A stretch of DNA of 64,000 bases from Campylorhamphus procurvoides (GCA_013396655.1 WBMV01003298.1:962695-1026694); one strand, 5' to 3'; shown: positions 37,480-50,880, numbered from the stretch's first letter. Numbers and translations: made by a program. Notes: generated from the sequence alone by a model not told the origin.

Positions 37480-37640
37480 TCCATAACAATGGCACTCGGA
37501 GAAGCCTAATTTACACATTGCCACTGTGACACATCGTGTTATTCCTTGGAACACCAGGGTGTATTGCTCATGTCACGTTACATTTGTGACACAATTAAAG
37601 CCACTGCCTGAGTCTGACACAGTTTTATATGATTGCCACA
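37480..37640. promoter_or_regulatory. candidate regulatory element with paired TGTGACACA words
   Basis: The 9-base word TGTGACACA occurs at 37525-37533 and 37585-37593, exactly 60 bp apart. The inverted core TGTCAC lies between them at 37571-37576. The block has no open frame and no simple repeat. TGACA is a MEIS/TGIF-type core, but factor identity is a guess. Confidence 0.3.
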
Positions 37641-37763
37641 CAGTGTAGATTAGGTACTGAACAATCTAAAAAGTGATAAGAATAATAAAAATAAAAATAG
37701 TCCCAAGGTTGGCCTGGGCATGGGAGTGAAGTAAGTGTTCAAGGTTCAATTTGCAGCTATGAT

Positions 37764-37777
37764 ACATACATGTATGT
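37764..37777. repeat. 14-bp palindrome ACATACA/TGTATGT
   Basis: A perfect palindrome inside a short ATGTATG-rich stretch (37761-37800) that also holds two AAGTATGTCT/ATGTATGTCT words. It is probably an eroded microsatellite. Confidence 0.7.
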
Positions 37778-37929
37778 TGTATGTATGTCTAAGTATGTCT
37801 AAAATAAACACACATGGGTGAGCACATGGCTAGTTATAAAGAGGTTTTTTAGGTCTTCACCACTTACCACTTGTGCTTACCCTCACAGTAAACTTCCCTT
37901 GGAGCCCCTTAAAGACATAAATTAACAAA

Positions 37930-38270
37930 CCTTCACGGCCAAGTGTAATCTGACAGGATAAAGAAAGTGCATTATCATTAAACATCAGACAAAACTGCCA
38001 ATCCCATGGTAAATTAACCTGTGGAAATACATCCCCAACAAAATTATGGCAGCCTGCTGTTCAGAGCATTTAAAGCCATTCTGGCCACAATACGCTGTTT
38101 CACAGTTGAACTTTAAGCCTCTAATGTACATGATTTATTCCAGAGGAAAGCTCCGTGCACAGTTAACATTCTCCAAGGAATGAATCAGAGCATCTATGCA
38201 GAAGCATATTTCTAAACAATGATTACACAGGGAATCAAAGGTTCATATTTAAGCATTTAGGTTATATGCC
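37930..38270. promoter_or_regulatory. candidate conserved noncoding element
   Basis: About 340 bp with no repeats and no open frame, containing CATTATCATTAAAC near 37971 and GTAAATTAACC near 38010. The texture suggests constraint, but this was not tested by alignment. Confidence 0.25.
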
Positions 38271-40017
38271 TTAAAAAAACCGATATGAACATCATCAATA
38301 CCAGAAACTGATCTATTAAGGAAATCTCATTTAGAATGACTTCTAGATCACCTTCTGAGGTGCAAAAATTTTTTACCAAACTTTAATGGAAAATTCTCTG
38401 AGGCCATATGATGGCAAGTTCAAGTACAATAAGGTTTTTAGGAATAAGACCTCATTAATAATTTGTAATACCCAATTAATAATTATGACAATAGCAAGGA
38501 TAGCTTTGATCCAGCAGATAGCTAGCTCCTTTGACAAAACCCAGAAACTATTGCAATGCTTTATGGAACAAGTGATTAAGATGGAGAAGTTGTTATCTGG
38601 CATATAACAAACTTCTGAAATTTAATCCTAGCTCAGCTGGAGCTATTTAGAATTTGACATTGATGTCAACAAAAGTGAAATTTTACTTCTAAAGCACATG
38701 TGATAAAGAAATCTCTTTTTCTTTTGGTACAAAGTAAACTAAAGTAGAGATGTGAACAGTTTTACTTTACAGATTTATTTCATGCCACTTCTATCATACT
38801 GTAGTCAACTGAAAGCATATACACATTTTCACAGTGCACAAAATAAGAGGACACAAGTTACTGAGATTTTTACTTTTGGCATTACTAGCACTATTCAGAA
38901 CATTTTTGTTGCTGCTTCTGTAATATAGGGATCAATACATGAACATGTTCTGCTACTATTTGGTCTTAAAATAGCACCAATAGTTAATTTTTGACAGTGA
39001 GAAAGTCAAGGTTTAAGAATGTTGGCTAATGAATATGCTTAATTGATACTGAGCACTTGATTAAAATCCTTTGAAGCCCAACATGAAACATTCAATTTAT
39101 GCATTTCAAACCTATGAAGAGCAAAACTCTTCAAGGTAAATATAATCAAAGATTGTTGATATAGAGTTGAGGATTGGAACAGAAGTTTTATAAGATTGAT
39201 GCTGAACCAAACTTGAAACCGTATTGTAGTTCCTTTTTCTGTAGAAAATCAGCACTTTATGTCCCTATATTTCTGTTGAAATTGATACCACAGTCATACC
39301 ACTTTATGTGTTTTGTGACAAATTGCTTTTCATGTCTTTTGCAGTGTTCATATTGTTTGGACTGATTAGAAAGAAATCCATCCTAGAAGTTCGTTTAACT
39401 TACGAAGTCAGTTGAAATAAGAGTAGTGATGTGTGTTCATCCTTGTGTTCCTTATGCTCTGCATACCTTTAAATTCTCCCAGTCACACCCCGTGCCTGCT
39501 TGTCAAGAGCTGTCTTTGGTTCCCTTAGCCCCCAGCACAACCTGAGTTTGTGCTAAACCAGCCCAGTTTCATGCACACAGCACAGTCTCATACAGATGGG
39601 CCAGTTGGAAGCCATAAATCTTCTCTATTCAGGAAGAAGCACTGGAAGGAATTCAAATATTGGAAGCAATAGATCTTCTTGTACTCAAGCTGTACTTGAG
39701 CTAATAACTATAGACAGAGCTTAGTAGATCGGAGAGAGTGGTTGGAGAAAGGCAATCTGCTTCAGGAAAAAATATGTATGAGAGAAGCACATCCATTTGA
39801 GTGTGTGAGAGTCTCTGCATCCCATTCCCCAGCACTGCCATTCCAGATGAGACTACACAGAGACCACCTGGGTCTGCACACTTGATATTCAGCCATTCAA
39901 ATCAATGCTCACATTTAGCTCCAGAGGGAAATCACGGCTGATACAGGAACCTTGTAAGAAAACACTGAGTTAGAAGTTTAGCAACTGCAGCCAGTTTTAC
40001 CATGCTTCCATTTTTAG

Positions 40018-40093
40018 ATGTACTACTTGCCAAGTAATTGCAAGCCATAAAACTTGAGTTGTATAACAGATATTAAGCAATATGTAAAACAAG
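40018..40093 (+). other. candidate 76-nt noncoding exon
   Basis: A pyrimidine-rich acceptor (CCATGCTTCCATTTTTAG, ending 40017) and a strong donor (AAG/GTAAGTA at 40093/40094) are 76 nt apart, a normal exon size. All three frames contain stops, so it could only be a noncoding or poison exon. Paired sites of this quality also occur by chance in long introns. Confidence 0.15.
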
Positions 40094-40222
40094 GTAAGTA
40101 CTCAGCTCACAGCTTGTCAGTATTGCAGTTGTTGGAGGTAGCAGGTTGTAGGATCAGCTATTTGGCGTGGCCTCTCCCTTTTTTTTAAAGTAGCAAAATA
40201 TGCTGTCATGTTAGAAATCATG

Positions 40223-40234
40223 AATCAGCTGATT
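40223..40234. promoter_or_regulatory. palindrome AATCAGCTGATT with a central E-box
   Basis: A perfect 12-bp palindrome containing the E-box CAGCTG, followed five bases later by a further AGCTGATC. It is a possible bHLH site. Confidence 0.4.
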
Positions 40235-40563
40235 ATAGCTGATCAAATAGTAAGCAAAATTAATCATATTTATTTTTATTTACAATAGTGTGTTTCCAAC
40301 ACAGACCTTCTTTTCAAAAGGATCTTTCAAATGAGGTTTTGAATGAGTTTCAAACAGCAAATGCTCTTACTATTCTTTTTTAATGAATAAATACATTTTG
40401 TTTGCAGGACCAGAAAGAAATGTTTTGTTCCTAGAATGTAATAGAGCTTGTGCAGAGAAAGTCTTTTAGCAACATTTTGTTATTTTAATATGTATGCAAA
40501 TCCCTAAATCCACTGTGCTTGCTAGCTTTAGAAAAGAAGATAGACTTTGCAATTAGTACAGAT

Positions 40564-40586
40564 GCAGGTCAAACATGTGAACCTGC
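40564..40586. promoter_or_regulatory. imperfect palindrome with nuclear-receptor-like half-sites
   Basis: GCAGGT (40564-40569) and ACCTGC (40581-40586) are exact inverted copies around a central ACATGT. Within them AGGTCA (40566-40571) faces TGAACCT, similar to inverted nuclear-receptor half-sites with a wide spacer. Confidence 0.35.
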
Positions 40587-41317
40587 AAGACAGATGCAGG
40601 AAAAATCGGGATTACATGTACTGTAAGGCTTATCCAAGTTAATGGCTTTGTCAGAGGGGAGCGAGTTGAAGACTGGGTTAGACATAAAACAGATCAACTC
40701 TATTAATCTAATTTAAAGGTTTTCAGAGGAAATAGAAGAACACTGATGGATTTGTTAGTAGGATACCAAATCTAAATCCCTTCCAATCCACCCCTGTTAT
40801 CTTAGGCTCAGTCTTTAAAAATTATTCAGCTGACTTTGGGTGGGTTTGATCACTTTGTCTTATCTTCAAAGTACATATATTTTTACAACATTCCTAGTCT
40901 GCTTCCATAAATAGACAAACTGATGACATCCCCTACAGGGAATATACACTGATCTATTGTTAAAAGTATTTTTTAAAAGAAAATAAAATTATTTTATTTT
41001 TATAAAACTATATAAATTGTCATTTCTCCAACAGCTGATAATTCATAGGCTCAATAAGGAAAGGAAACAACTTTCCAAAGCTATGTGGTGTAAAAAACAA
41101 AAGTGTTTTCCTTCCTTTTATTCTACAAAACTACCTTATACAAAGCATTTTAGTATCCTTACCTGCTAGTTAAAAATAATGACAGTGCAGATATATTTAC
41201 TGGGCGTTGCTTCAGGGTGATCCTATCCTTTCTTTGCTTGTTTCAGGGATACGTAGGTGACTATTTTCAGGCCAGTCTAAATGAGGTGACTAGTCTCCCT
41301 TTCATGAAACTGAAGCA

Positions 41318-41358
41318 AAGATGTGTATGAGAATTCAAAGATGTCTATGAGAATTCAA
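41318..41358. repeat. 20-bp tandem duplication
   Basis: Two copies of AAGATGTGTATGAGAATTCA lie head to tail. They differ by one base (GTGT against GTCT) and each carries an EcoRI-type GAATTC. Confidence 0.85.
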
Positions 41359-43987
41359 GACAGGACAGAGCATGAGGCTGGGAGTTCCTGGGTGCTTAAG
41401 ACCAGACTCAGAAGGCCAAAATCAATAATATCTCTGCTCGGCCCCTGCCATGCCAAAGTCAGTATTTAGGCCTGCCCTGAAACATCTTCTCCAGCCAAAC
41501 CACTTAGCCCAGAGATAGCTGGGCCTACCTCTGGCCAGCCTGTTCACATATTAAGGTCTCATTAAACTGTAAATTTTATAAGCAATGTTTTCTGGTTCCC
41601 TATTTTAAGTAATAGTTTTCTAAGCAAAATTAATACCTCCATTTGCAAAGGATGAGGTCAACTGATACGGTACAAAAGACTGTGCTTTCAAGAGCACTTT
41701 AGTTCCATTAAGTGAGATACAGTAATAGACTAGGAAAAGCTTATGAATGATTTTCCAGTTGCATTCCTCTCACTGTCCCATTTTCTCTGTCAAACCTGTG
41801 ATTCTCAGAAGAGGTCTTTACTGAAAAGAATCAAATCCCACTGCAAATGACAACTGTATTTTCTCGATTTCATTAGTGTCTCCAGCCAGCCAGCAAAACT
41901 GGTCACTTTGTAGTTTGTCATCGTCTTGGAAACTAATTTAATACTGCCCTATGAAATGACCCCTTACTAGAATGTACTGTATAACTGGCATGGCACATGG
42001 ATTTTCCATCCCAGATATGGCAGAGATCATATAATCATAGAGGAAATAGTCAGAGTAGTGTCATGTCAGTCATGGAGGAGGTTATTTTAACTCATGCCAA
42101 AAATGTTTTGTATTTCCAATAGAGAAGAGCATTTTCTTTCTCCTTGGACATAAAAGAGTCATTGGTTTAAAAAGAAATCAATTATACACACCCACTGTTC
42201 ATCAGTTGTCACCTCATCACAGGGTGAAAATTAGTTTTAGCAGTTCACTCTGACTGGGTGAAGGGCAGGCTGCAAGGATTTGGAAACCCAAGGGAAAGTA
42301 AAAGAGACAGAGCATTCTAAGGCAATACATACAATTACACTTGGGCTTGGGTAGTGTGCTGTTGTTTGGGGGACGCATGTTTACAATGGTTCTAAATGGC
42401 AGTACGGGAAGGGAAACAGATGTTTGATTCATCTTCACATTTCCAGGGAAACCCTGAGGCCAGTCTGAAAGTTTTTAAAATTTCATTTTATTTTCCTGAG
42501 TACAATGTTGAAATGCTTTATTCATCTAAAAAGTTATGCAATTAGAGTACTGATACGAAAAGAGAGCAGAGGGATTTAACTGGAGTTCTGTGGACTGAAA
42601 AAAGATAATTAGGCAGTAGCCTGGATACTCAAAAAACTCTTTGAGATTTGGCATGTATGTGAAAATGAAGACAGATTGTTTGAGTATCTCATGATACTGA
42701 TAGTGTCATCAATAATATATATTATCCAATATTATTATATAAAATAGAATAATATAAAATATATACCTATTATTTAACTTTCTGGACAAGTTGTCAATAG
42801 AACCTTAAAAACCTATGAAGCAGGCACCTATCTTTGTCTAGCTTTCCTTCTTTTTATTTATTACTATGCCTGCTACCTTTTCTCCTGGTGGAGAGAACAA
42901 GCCTCATAGCAGGGTCACTGTGCTATGCACAATAGGTCACTGTACTCATCTAAGGTCCTGTAATAGCAATCCTGTATTGTTCCCAAATAAATCCTAAACA
43001 AAAATATCAATACATATTTTCAGATTTTGTGGACTCACTGTGACATAATGGTGTCATTCACATGAGATGATGACATCAAATGCCACATGATGACCTGTAG
43101 TACTGCAGCACTTCCAATTAGAAAAGAAGAGTAACAGATGGAAACTAATGTTGTCAGTTTAGACCAAAACCAGTGAGGGCCCTGCACAGATTAAGCTATT
43201 TCAACCAAAGGCACATCTGCTGCACTTCTCCATTCATTGTTGTTTCATGGATACTGCAGTAGGTGTTACCTTATGTAAAAACATGTATTTTATGAAACAA
43301 GCATTTCATACAGGATATGTTGTACTTTCTGAAAGGCTGAAATGTGAAGACACAGGTCTTAGTAAAAGGCCAGTCATCATTTATGTGAAAGCTTTGGTGA
43401 TACAATATGTGTGTGAGTGTACATTTACCATTAAAGGAGAGAGAGCTGGTAAATGGAATAAAATCTCAAAGTGTGCTAAATTTTAAGAAGCAGAAATGTA
43501 TAGCCTGTCCAAATCATATAATTTGAACTGGAAAAGGGGGTGAGGTAGGTAATGATAATAATGTCCTCTCCACTTGCAAAATGAGAAGATCTTAATCACG
43601 GTGAAAAAAATGTTAACTGATGAAGCCAAGATTATAAGTATTTTGATAGATTAATAATAGGAACTTAAAACCACTTTAGAATGTTTACCATTAATGAAGA
43701 TAGTAGCAAGGCAATAATAGGAACTACTTAGCAATTCTTTCCTATAAGCATTTAAAAGAGTATTGATCAGCTGTCCAGGTATTATCTGTGATTTTACATT
43801 AGCTTGTCTGATACCATGTTTCATTACAGCAAATTTTAACCCCGGGGCACTGGAGTGTTGGGAACTACTGTTACTTAACAGGGAAAGGGAGGAGGGAAAA
43901 AGAAAGCACAATATATTTTGTATGAACTTTGGGAAGCAGAAAATTCTGAGTATAGATTTCAGAGCAGTAATACAGTTGCAGTTGGGT

Positions 43988-44002
43988 AAAAAAAAAAAAA
44001 AA
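43988..44002. repeat. 15-base A run
   Basis: A homopolymer run. No retrocopy or SINE body is recognisable upstream of it. Confidence 0.85.
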
Positions 44003-46035
44003 GGTCTGAAAATGCTAATGAAATGTTAATGGCATCCAGTAGGGTTTGATTCTCACTGAAAGCCGGCAGACCCGTGTCTCTAACTCACCCAAGTGCTTCT
44101 GAGTGATTCCACTCTTGTGATTCCTAATTTCCCAATGAGCTGCGTGAGGCTTCACAAGAACTGCTTTAACTTTCTGAGCATTGGGTGAGTCAAGCAAGCG
44201 GGTAACAAACAGGTAAACTCCCTTGAGACAAGATTAGAGTGCTTTCCTGGCAAGAGCTGGAGAAGTGAGAGATCCCACCCACACCCACCTTTTGTTGTAT
44301 CTGAGGTGCAGAGTCAGGAAGCACCTACTGAGGGAATCAGCAACAAGTACCGGCACAAACAGAACTGGCATTTCAGGCTTTTTTGGGCTGCTTACCACAT
44401 TTCCTTGGAATTTGGTAAAGCACAGGCATTCACTGACTGAACAATTCACCCTCAGAGTATGCAGGAATCCAAACTGTGTGAAACCTGACAACTATCTAAA
44501 AACTCACCTTGATGATTGTACAAAAAGAGTGACTTTGACATGCAAATAAAGGTGATAAGGGAGACTGTGCTGGAGACAGCCCTTGAGACTACCTGAAAAG
44601 TGTTAGAAACATCTACCTGATAAATTTCTGGAGAGAGTTGCTTTACCACTGAATTAGGTTCCCTGATGATTCTCCTGCACTCTAACCAAGAGCAATGCTG
44701 GGGAATACAAAAGAAGGAAGGCATAAGGAGCGCTGGAGTGAGCCTTGCAGAGTTTCATAAAGGTTGAGATCATTTATATAAAAGCAATATTTTTGACACA
44801 GCCATGAAGCGCTTAAAAATCTATGTTTGTCAAGGTCTGATCATCACTGTTGTTGTTCCAGCAAAAAAGCTGTGATGGTGCAGAACACGCACCACAGTGG
44901 TTTGTGTGAACAAGAGGGTCACTGAAAGCAAGAGTTTAGGGGTTGTTTTCTTCAGTTGCTAAAACAAAAAATGGGCTACAAAAAATTTTGGTTTATGGGA
45001 AAATATCGCAGATGTGTCATCTGACTGTAGTTTACAGAAAACCTTACAAATAGTATAGGGAAATGGGCATTTTCTTGTTTTTGCTACTTTTACCTATTAT
45101 ATATCAACTCAGATACTGATTAAGGTCTAGACATCTTTACCTTGCCTCTGCAGAAACTGGTGGCTATTGCCATCCAAGTCTGCAAGACTCAAACTTTACT
45201 ATGTGTGTTCTACTTTAAAAATCTTCTTAAAACAAAGCACACATATTTGATCCTTTTAAAAAAGGTCATATTAAAGGTATAAATATAACTGCTAGATTGT
45301 AGTAATTTTTTTCATGGCATTTGCTGTATCTTGTGCAGTTTAGTTAACCTTTCCTTTATTCAGAAAAAGCCCCTTTATTTGGATTTAGCATAATTTAACT
45401 AGACTTTACCAAAAACACTTTTTTATAAACCTTTCTCTTTTATTCCCTTCAAAGAATGCAAAGGTAAATGTTATCAGAGGGCATTTGGACAAAGCATATA
45501 AGAAGATGTATTGAATGGTTTGTGATACTACAAAACCTTGGATATATGTGGGTTACTCCTTCAAGATTCTTGCTTCCTTTAACACTGGGTTGGGAAGCAG
45601 AATTTTATGCCTCACCTAATCCACACTAATTCCACTGAGGACTGAACCTTCTTATGGGCATCCAGAACCAGAAAGGTTCACTCTTCAGTTGCTATTTGCT
45701 CCTTAAGACCAATGGCATTTTGGAAGGCTTTTGTATTTTTCCTTTCCGCAAAGCTTTTAATAAATTATTGAGTCAGTTATGGCAAGAGTAAGAATCTGAT
45801 GTACACCAGATGTTTTTGTGAGGTCTTGATCATGACTCCCTTGCTAATTGGCATGGTTAGTGGTGTGCAAGACTGATAAGAATCTCAGAATTATTCTGGA
45901 ACTATGAGGAGAATTTCCCTGTGAAACAGAACTGATGCTTTAAGTTCTTTATCACATATAGGACAATTTAGGGGGAAGTCAGTATATTAGCTTTTGTTAC
46001 CACACTTTCACATAATCAGCTGGCACTCAAAGAGC

Positions 46036-46060
46036 ATTTTACAGCAATTTACTGTAAAAT
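46036..46060. repeat. 9-bp inverted repeat ATTTTACAG/CTGTAAAAT
   Basis: A perfect stem at 46036-46044 and 46052-46060 with a 7-base loop. Small hairpin, function unknown. Confidence 0.7.
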
Positions 46061-47255
46061 CAGCTTGTGGTGGTCTGAGTTCTTTACACAGTGCTCAGAT
46101 GTAGAGCAACAACAACAAAAAAAATCTGAAAGGGAGGAAACATTCATTCCAAGGTTTTGTTATAAATACTGAACAAATATGGAAAAGGATAAATAATTGA
46201 TTTAAGAGGTGAAAGAAACACTTTTTCTCACACAATAGCCTTGAAGCTCTCAAAAGAATGGCACTGAGGCCTTGAATTCTTCATGTTCTTGGTGTTTCAC
46301 AGCAAAAGGGTAGAAAATTATGGGGATATGGGATATAGGCAGGGATAGAGTTTTCACCCTTGCTAAGCATGGAAACGAGATCAGAAGCGTCAGAAATCAG
46401 AGGTCTGGATATGGGTCAGCTGTCTAATTTCTGCCAGACTGGGACAGATGGCAGAATTCATGCAGAATGGATGTGACCAGACCGGAAAGCCTCTCTCCAC
46501 TGCTGGGATTGCAGGGGGTGCAGTCAGTCATAGCTGACCCTGCCTGAGCTGTCCTGTACACTATCTGTTCTCTACACATGAGGTCTGGACCAAGCTTGAT
46601 TTAGAGCAGCTTATCTTAAGAAGGGAGTCTTCTCTCCCTTGCCTACACACTGCTGTCACCTAGAGTTCAGGAACATCTGCTTCTCTCCCCAAGGGCTTGA
46701 CTCAGCAGGCCCAGTGTGTCTTAATATACATATATAAATATAAAATTCTGAATATAGAAAACATGGAAGTCAGCAGAGTTTCGTTCTGAAATGCTAACAG
46801 AGGAGTTATGAGTGTGCTTCTATGGTATAATCAGCCAACAAGGTGGTGGATATGTATATTAGCCTCTTTCTGAGCCTCACAAAGCTTAACTCATGCTTTC
46901 CATTTCTCAATAGAGCATCCTAACCACAAGCCTAAGGACAGCTCAGGGATCTAGGGATTAGTGGCCTTGGTTTTGGTAGCAGAAAAGCTGTCTGTTTCTG
47001 TTAAACTCAAAGAAAAATCTTTGCAAGGATATTTCATAGTCTTCACATGGAGATGGAGTTCAGACTGTGATAACATCTAGCCTTTACCTCACCCTGCGAA
47101 CATCTGAAAATCACAGGCACAGGTTTATCTTGAGGGACCTGATCCACATTGCTCTCTGAGCATAGTTTGTGGTATTGTGACTATAAAATTGTTAGTATCT
47201 CTGCAGTGTTTTGATGCACCTGTTGAGGCCAGCACAGACTGCTGCACTGCTCTCT

Positions 47256-47280
47256 AATTAGCTTCAATGAGAAGCTAATT
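47256..47280. repeat. 10-bp inverted repeat AATTAGCTTC/GAAGCTAATT
   Basis: A perfect 10-bp stem at 47256-47265 and 47271-47280 around a 5-base loop. Function unknown. Confidence 0.75.
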
Positions 47281-50200
47281 TGGTGATAATTATCAAAGCG
47301 TTGTCTTCTCAAGTCTAAAAGCAGGGCACACTCACGGCTTCCATGTGAACTTCCAGATCTGATCATCTCCTGCCTACACAGGGGCCTCACTTTGACAGTC
47401 TACAGGTAATGCAGTAAGGTAGTTAATATTGGGTAAATTGTATATTCAACTATTTCGTTTTCTCTGGCATGACTTCAGGATAGTCCAACTCTTGCAAAGT
47501 TGTGACCTCTCCTCCCTGCAAGTGCCTCAAGGGGAAGGTAAATTACTTTTAATATGTCTTTTTCCTTGAGGCCTGATAGATACCAAAATCTATGGTGGCA
47601 GAACCAGAATTAAAAACCAAACCCCAACAAGATGATTCTCAGATTACAAACAATTTGCAGAGCCACAGATTGGATAGAGTCCCAAGTAACTCAGGTCTCA
47701 CAAGGTGACCCCGCTGTGAGCCAGATGTTGACAGAGATCTCCTGAGCCCTCCTTTCCCACCTGAGCTATTCTTGTCAGTCTATGAAGATTTACCATGGGA
47801 CCCCTGAGAAACGGGAAATGTTTACTTGCTGGTAACACTTTCAGATTTATTTTTTTAAGTAGAGTTGCTCTTCAAGGAAGTGCTGCCCTTATCCTCAGTA
47901 TAATTTCCCTAAATCCTCACCCCAAATGGGAAGCAGATCATTAAGTAATTTAAATAATTATCTTCTACTTTCAATAAAAGTCTGATCTGTTCAGTGGTCT
48001 TCTCTGGAAAAAACTCAATCACAAAGTGAAATGAATAGAAAATATGGGGGAACATCATTCACTGGTGGCACAGAAGAGCAACATACTGAACCCACTAATC
48101 CTTTCCCCTCCTTCTCCAGAGAGCCAGTAAAAGTTCAAGGCATAGAACTATTAGAAAATAAACAAGCACTACAGATTTTGCACTAGGTGGGACCATCTGG
48201 ACTCAGATAATGTCACCCTAAACAATCTGCTATCCAGTCGCAACTGGGAAAGTGAAAGAAGTTTTGTGACTCAGAGCTAAAAGGCTGAAGTGGCAATGGC
48301 TTGTTGGCTCCCTGACCATTCCAGTACATAAAATAATTATTCTTTATTATTTTATTATGCCAGATAATGACAGTGGACTTGGCCAGGCACTCTCTGTTCA
48401 CACTGTCTGAATCATGCTGTGTACTTGAAAAATGCCAGCTGAACTAATAGATGTATGCTGGCTTTCTTGGCTATATTTCTGCAGACCCATCAGCCCACAG
48501 TCCAGGTTTTAAATTGGTGTTTATAGACCACTAGAATGATCAGCCTACGGTGTTCTGTGCCCCATGATTCGTTCTAATAGCAATGCCTTGGTGGACCTGC
48601 ATGTGCCTGGGAAAGACCTTCTCTGCTTATGGCAGAACTAAACACAAAACCCTGAATAAGCCTGAGACAGAGTTGTATAGTACGTACAATGAAGCAAAGC
48701 AGAATAGTTCTCAGCAACCACCCATGAGTATGACCCAGTCACATACAGCTGGCAGCAGCTTATTATTTTTCATTCTCAAAATACTCTTTCAAAGTGCAGC
48801 AGTCAGAAGGGTCACTTTTGAAGATCACATAGATTTACTGTTGAAACATTTAAGCAGGAAGCCATGAGAGTATTACCAGGAGTGAGGCTTGATCACACCC
48901 TCAAGTTTTAAGAGCAATTTTGAAAATGTTCTGAGCAATATCAGGAATGAATACTTAACTTTCTGTACAAGAACTGTCTTGTCGGTGTCATTAAGTTTTA
49001 CCACACATAAATTATTATCAATTAGGGTCTAAAGCTGCTTCAAACCCTCCAGAATCCTGACTGACTGGTGAGAAGGCAGATAATTCATTCGCAGCAACAG
49101 CAGAAATACCACAGGATTTATGTGATACCTTGCTGTACTAGTCTTCCAGTTGTGTGATTCACAGTCAGAATCAGACATTACTAAAGAACCCAGAAAGTCA
49201 GAAGAGAACACAGAATGTCAGATATTTATCTGCTATGAACTGATGTTGATGCACTGCACTTCTTGCTATGAGGTAGTGCAATATGAAGGTAGGAATATTT
49301 GTAGCAGACCCACAAAATCGATACATTATGTGACCTTGGACTACTGCAGGTTACAGGTCATTTGTTTCTCAGATTCTACATGGGTGTTTTTGGGCACAAA
49401 GTAGAGATTCCAAGGCATACTGATATAAAGTATTCTGAAAAGAATAGGGAAGCATGAATGCCTTTGCAATATCATCCTGGTTACTGCTTAAATTATATTG
49501 CTCTGATAAAAAATACTTAAGTCATAATGGGGAAAGCAATTCCAAAAGTATTATTACAAAAAAATAATATTTTCACCCGAGAGAAATGGTGATATTACGT
49601 GACAGCATGAGGTAAACACAGCAGGTGTCAAATCTATTGCAAACAAAAAAGACAAAACAGTAAATGAAAGAATTGAAATAAGGGCTTCATTATATTCAGA
49701 TTATGTGGGTGAAAATTTCCCCTTTTTTGTGCAATCTCAAGAAAAATTCCTGTCTAATAATCTTCCCAGCTAATAACCAAAGCACATTTCATTCCCTGCT
49801 TCTATCTTCTCTTTTTCCTTTTACAGTTTTCCAGTCCAATGGTTGTTTAAAATGTACGCAATTATCTGCTTGGTTATCTGTTCTAATACATTGGATACAG
49901 TAAATCAATTTTGATTGTGTTCAGGGTTAGAAAGTTACAGCTGCCTCCATGCCTCAGCTGCTGTGTTCCACTGTGTGCTGGCAGGAAGAAGGTGCAAATA
50001 AGACAAAGCCAAGTGATACTTTGAAACAGAACAGACATCACAGCATAGGCAAGTCCCTGTTGTCACCCTCTTTGCATTCAGGGATCTATATTCCCCTTGA
50101 TTCTTCTTTTTAGCTGATAAACACATAACTGGGCAAACTCTTGTTCTGACTGCGACTTGCTATTTTTACAGTGCTCCCTACAATTATAAACCCATTATTA

Positions 50201-50601
50201 TTTCGACTTTATAGTTATGCTATTTCACTTTTAACAAATAAAAGGTAAGGAGCAAAATATTGTTTCACCTTAGACAGTTGAACTTGCATTACATTTATGT
50301 GCAAGGATGTTCCTTTGTTTCATTGCACAAGCACTAGAAGATGCAGCACCTCTCTTTTCATTTCCCCAGTTGTCACAGGGGAATAGACTTTGGTGAGAAT
50401 CACCCTCAGCTGGCAGATCAACTGGACAGACTGAAACACTAAGGCCTGAATGTTTCAGAAACTCTTAGATGCCTAAGTATCTTGAAAATTCTGTGTTTTA
50501 AGAAAAGTCCATCATTACCTTATTTGCTTCTTTAATCACCTAAATATATTAGAAAATATGGTTCAGCTTACTCTAAAGCTTCCTTCGGGTGTTGTCTGCA
50601 G

Positions 50602-50610
50602 CTCTTGTTG
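50602..50610 (+). other. candidate 9-nt microexon
   Basis: CTCTTGTTG is bracketed by a consensus acceptor (TGTTGTCTGCAG, ending 50601) and donor (GTAAGG from 50611). TGC directly before the AG resembles the UGC element described upstream of SRRM4-dependent neural microexons. Length 9 keeps frame. Very speculative without transcript data. Confidence 0.12.
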
Positions 50611-50880
50611 GTAAGGGCCAGTTCAGACCATAATGGTTATTCCTCCTTATATTCCCATGTATTATACACCTTATATTAAAGGATAACTACCAAGTGCATT
50701 TGCAGTTTAATTACTTATTATTTGCTTTCTGCTCCTGTCACATAAACACTTAATTTTTGCATTTTGATCCATTTCTCAGAAACATCCAAACATTTTTATT
50801 TGAAGCTCAGAAGGCAGAATTTTTTCACTTTGAGTTTTGACATTGCATTTTGTATGCAAAATATTTCTTGTTGGAAAAAA

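Noticed and set aside
42028..42046. ATCATATAATCATAGAGG as a decayed CR1 tail
   Set aside because: Only one short word matches and the neighbouring sequence shows no CR1 3' region on either side.
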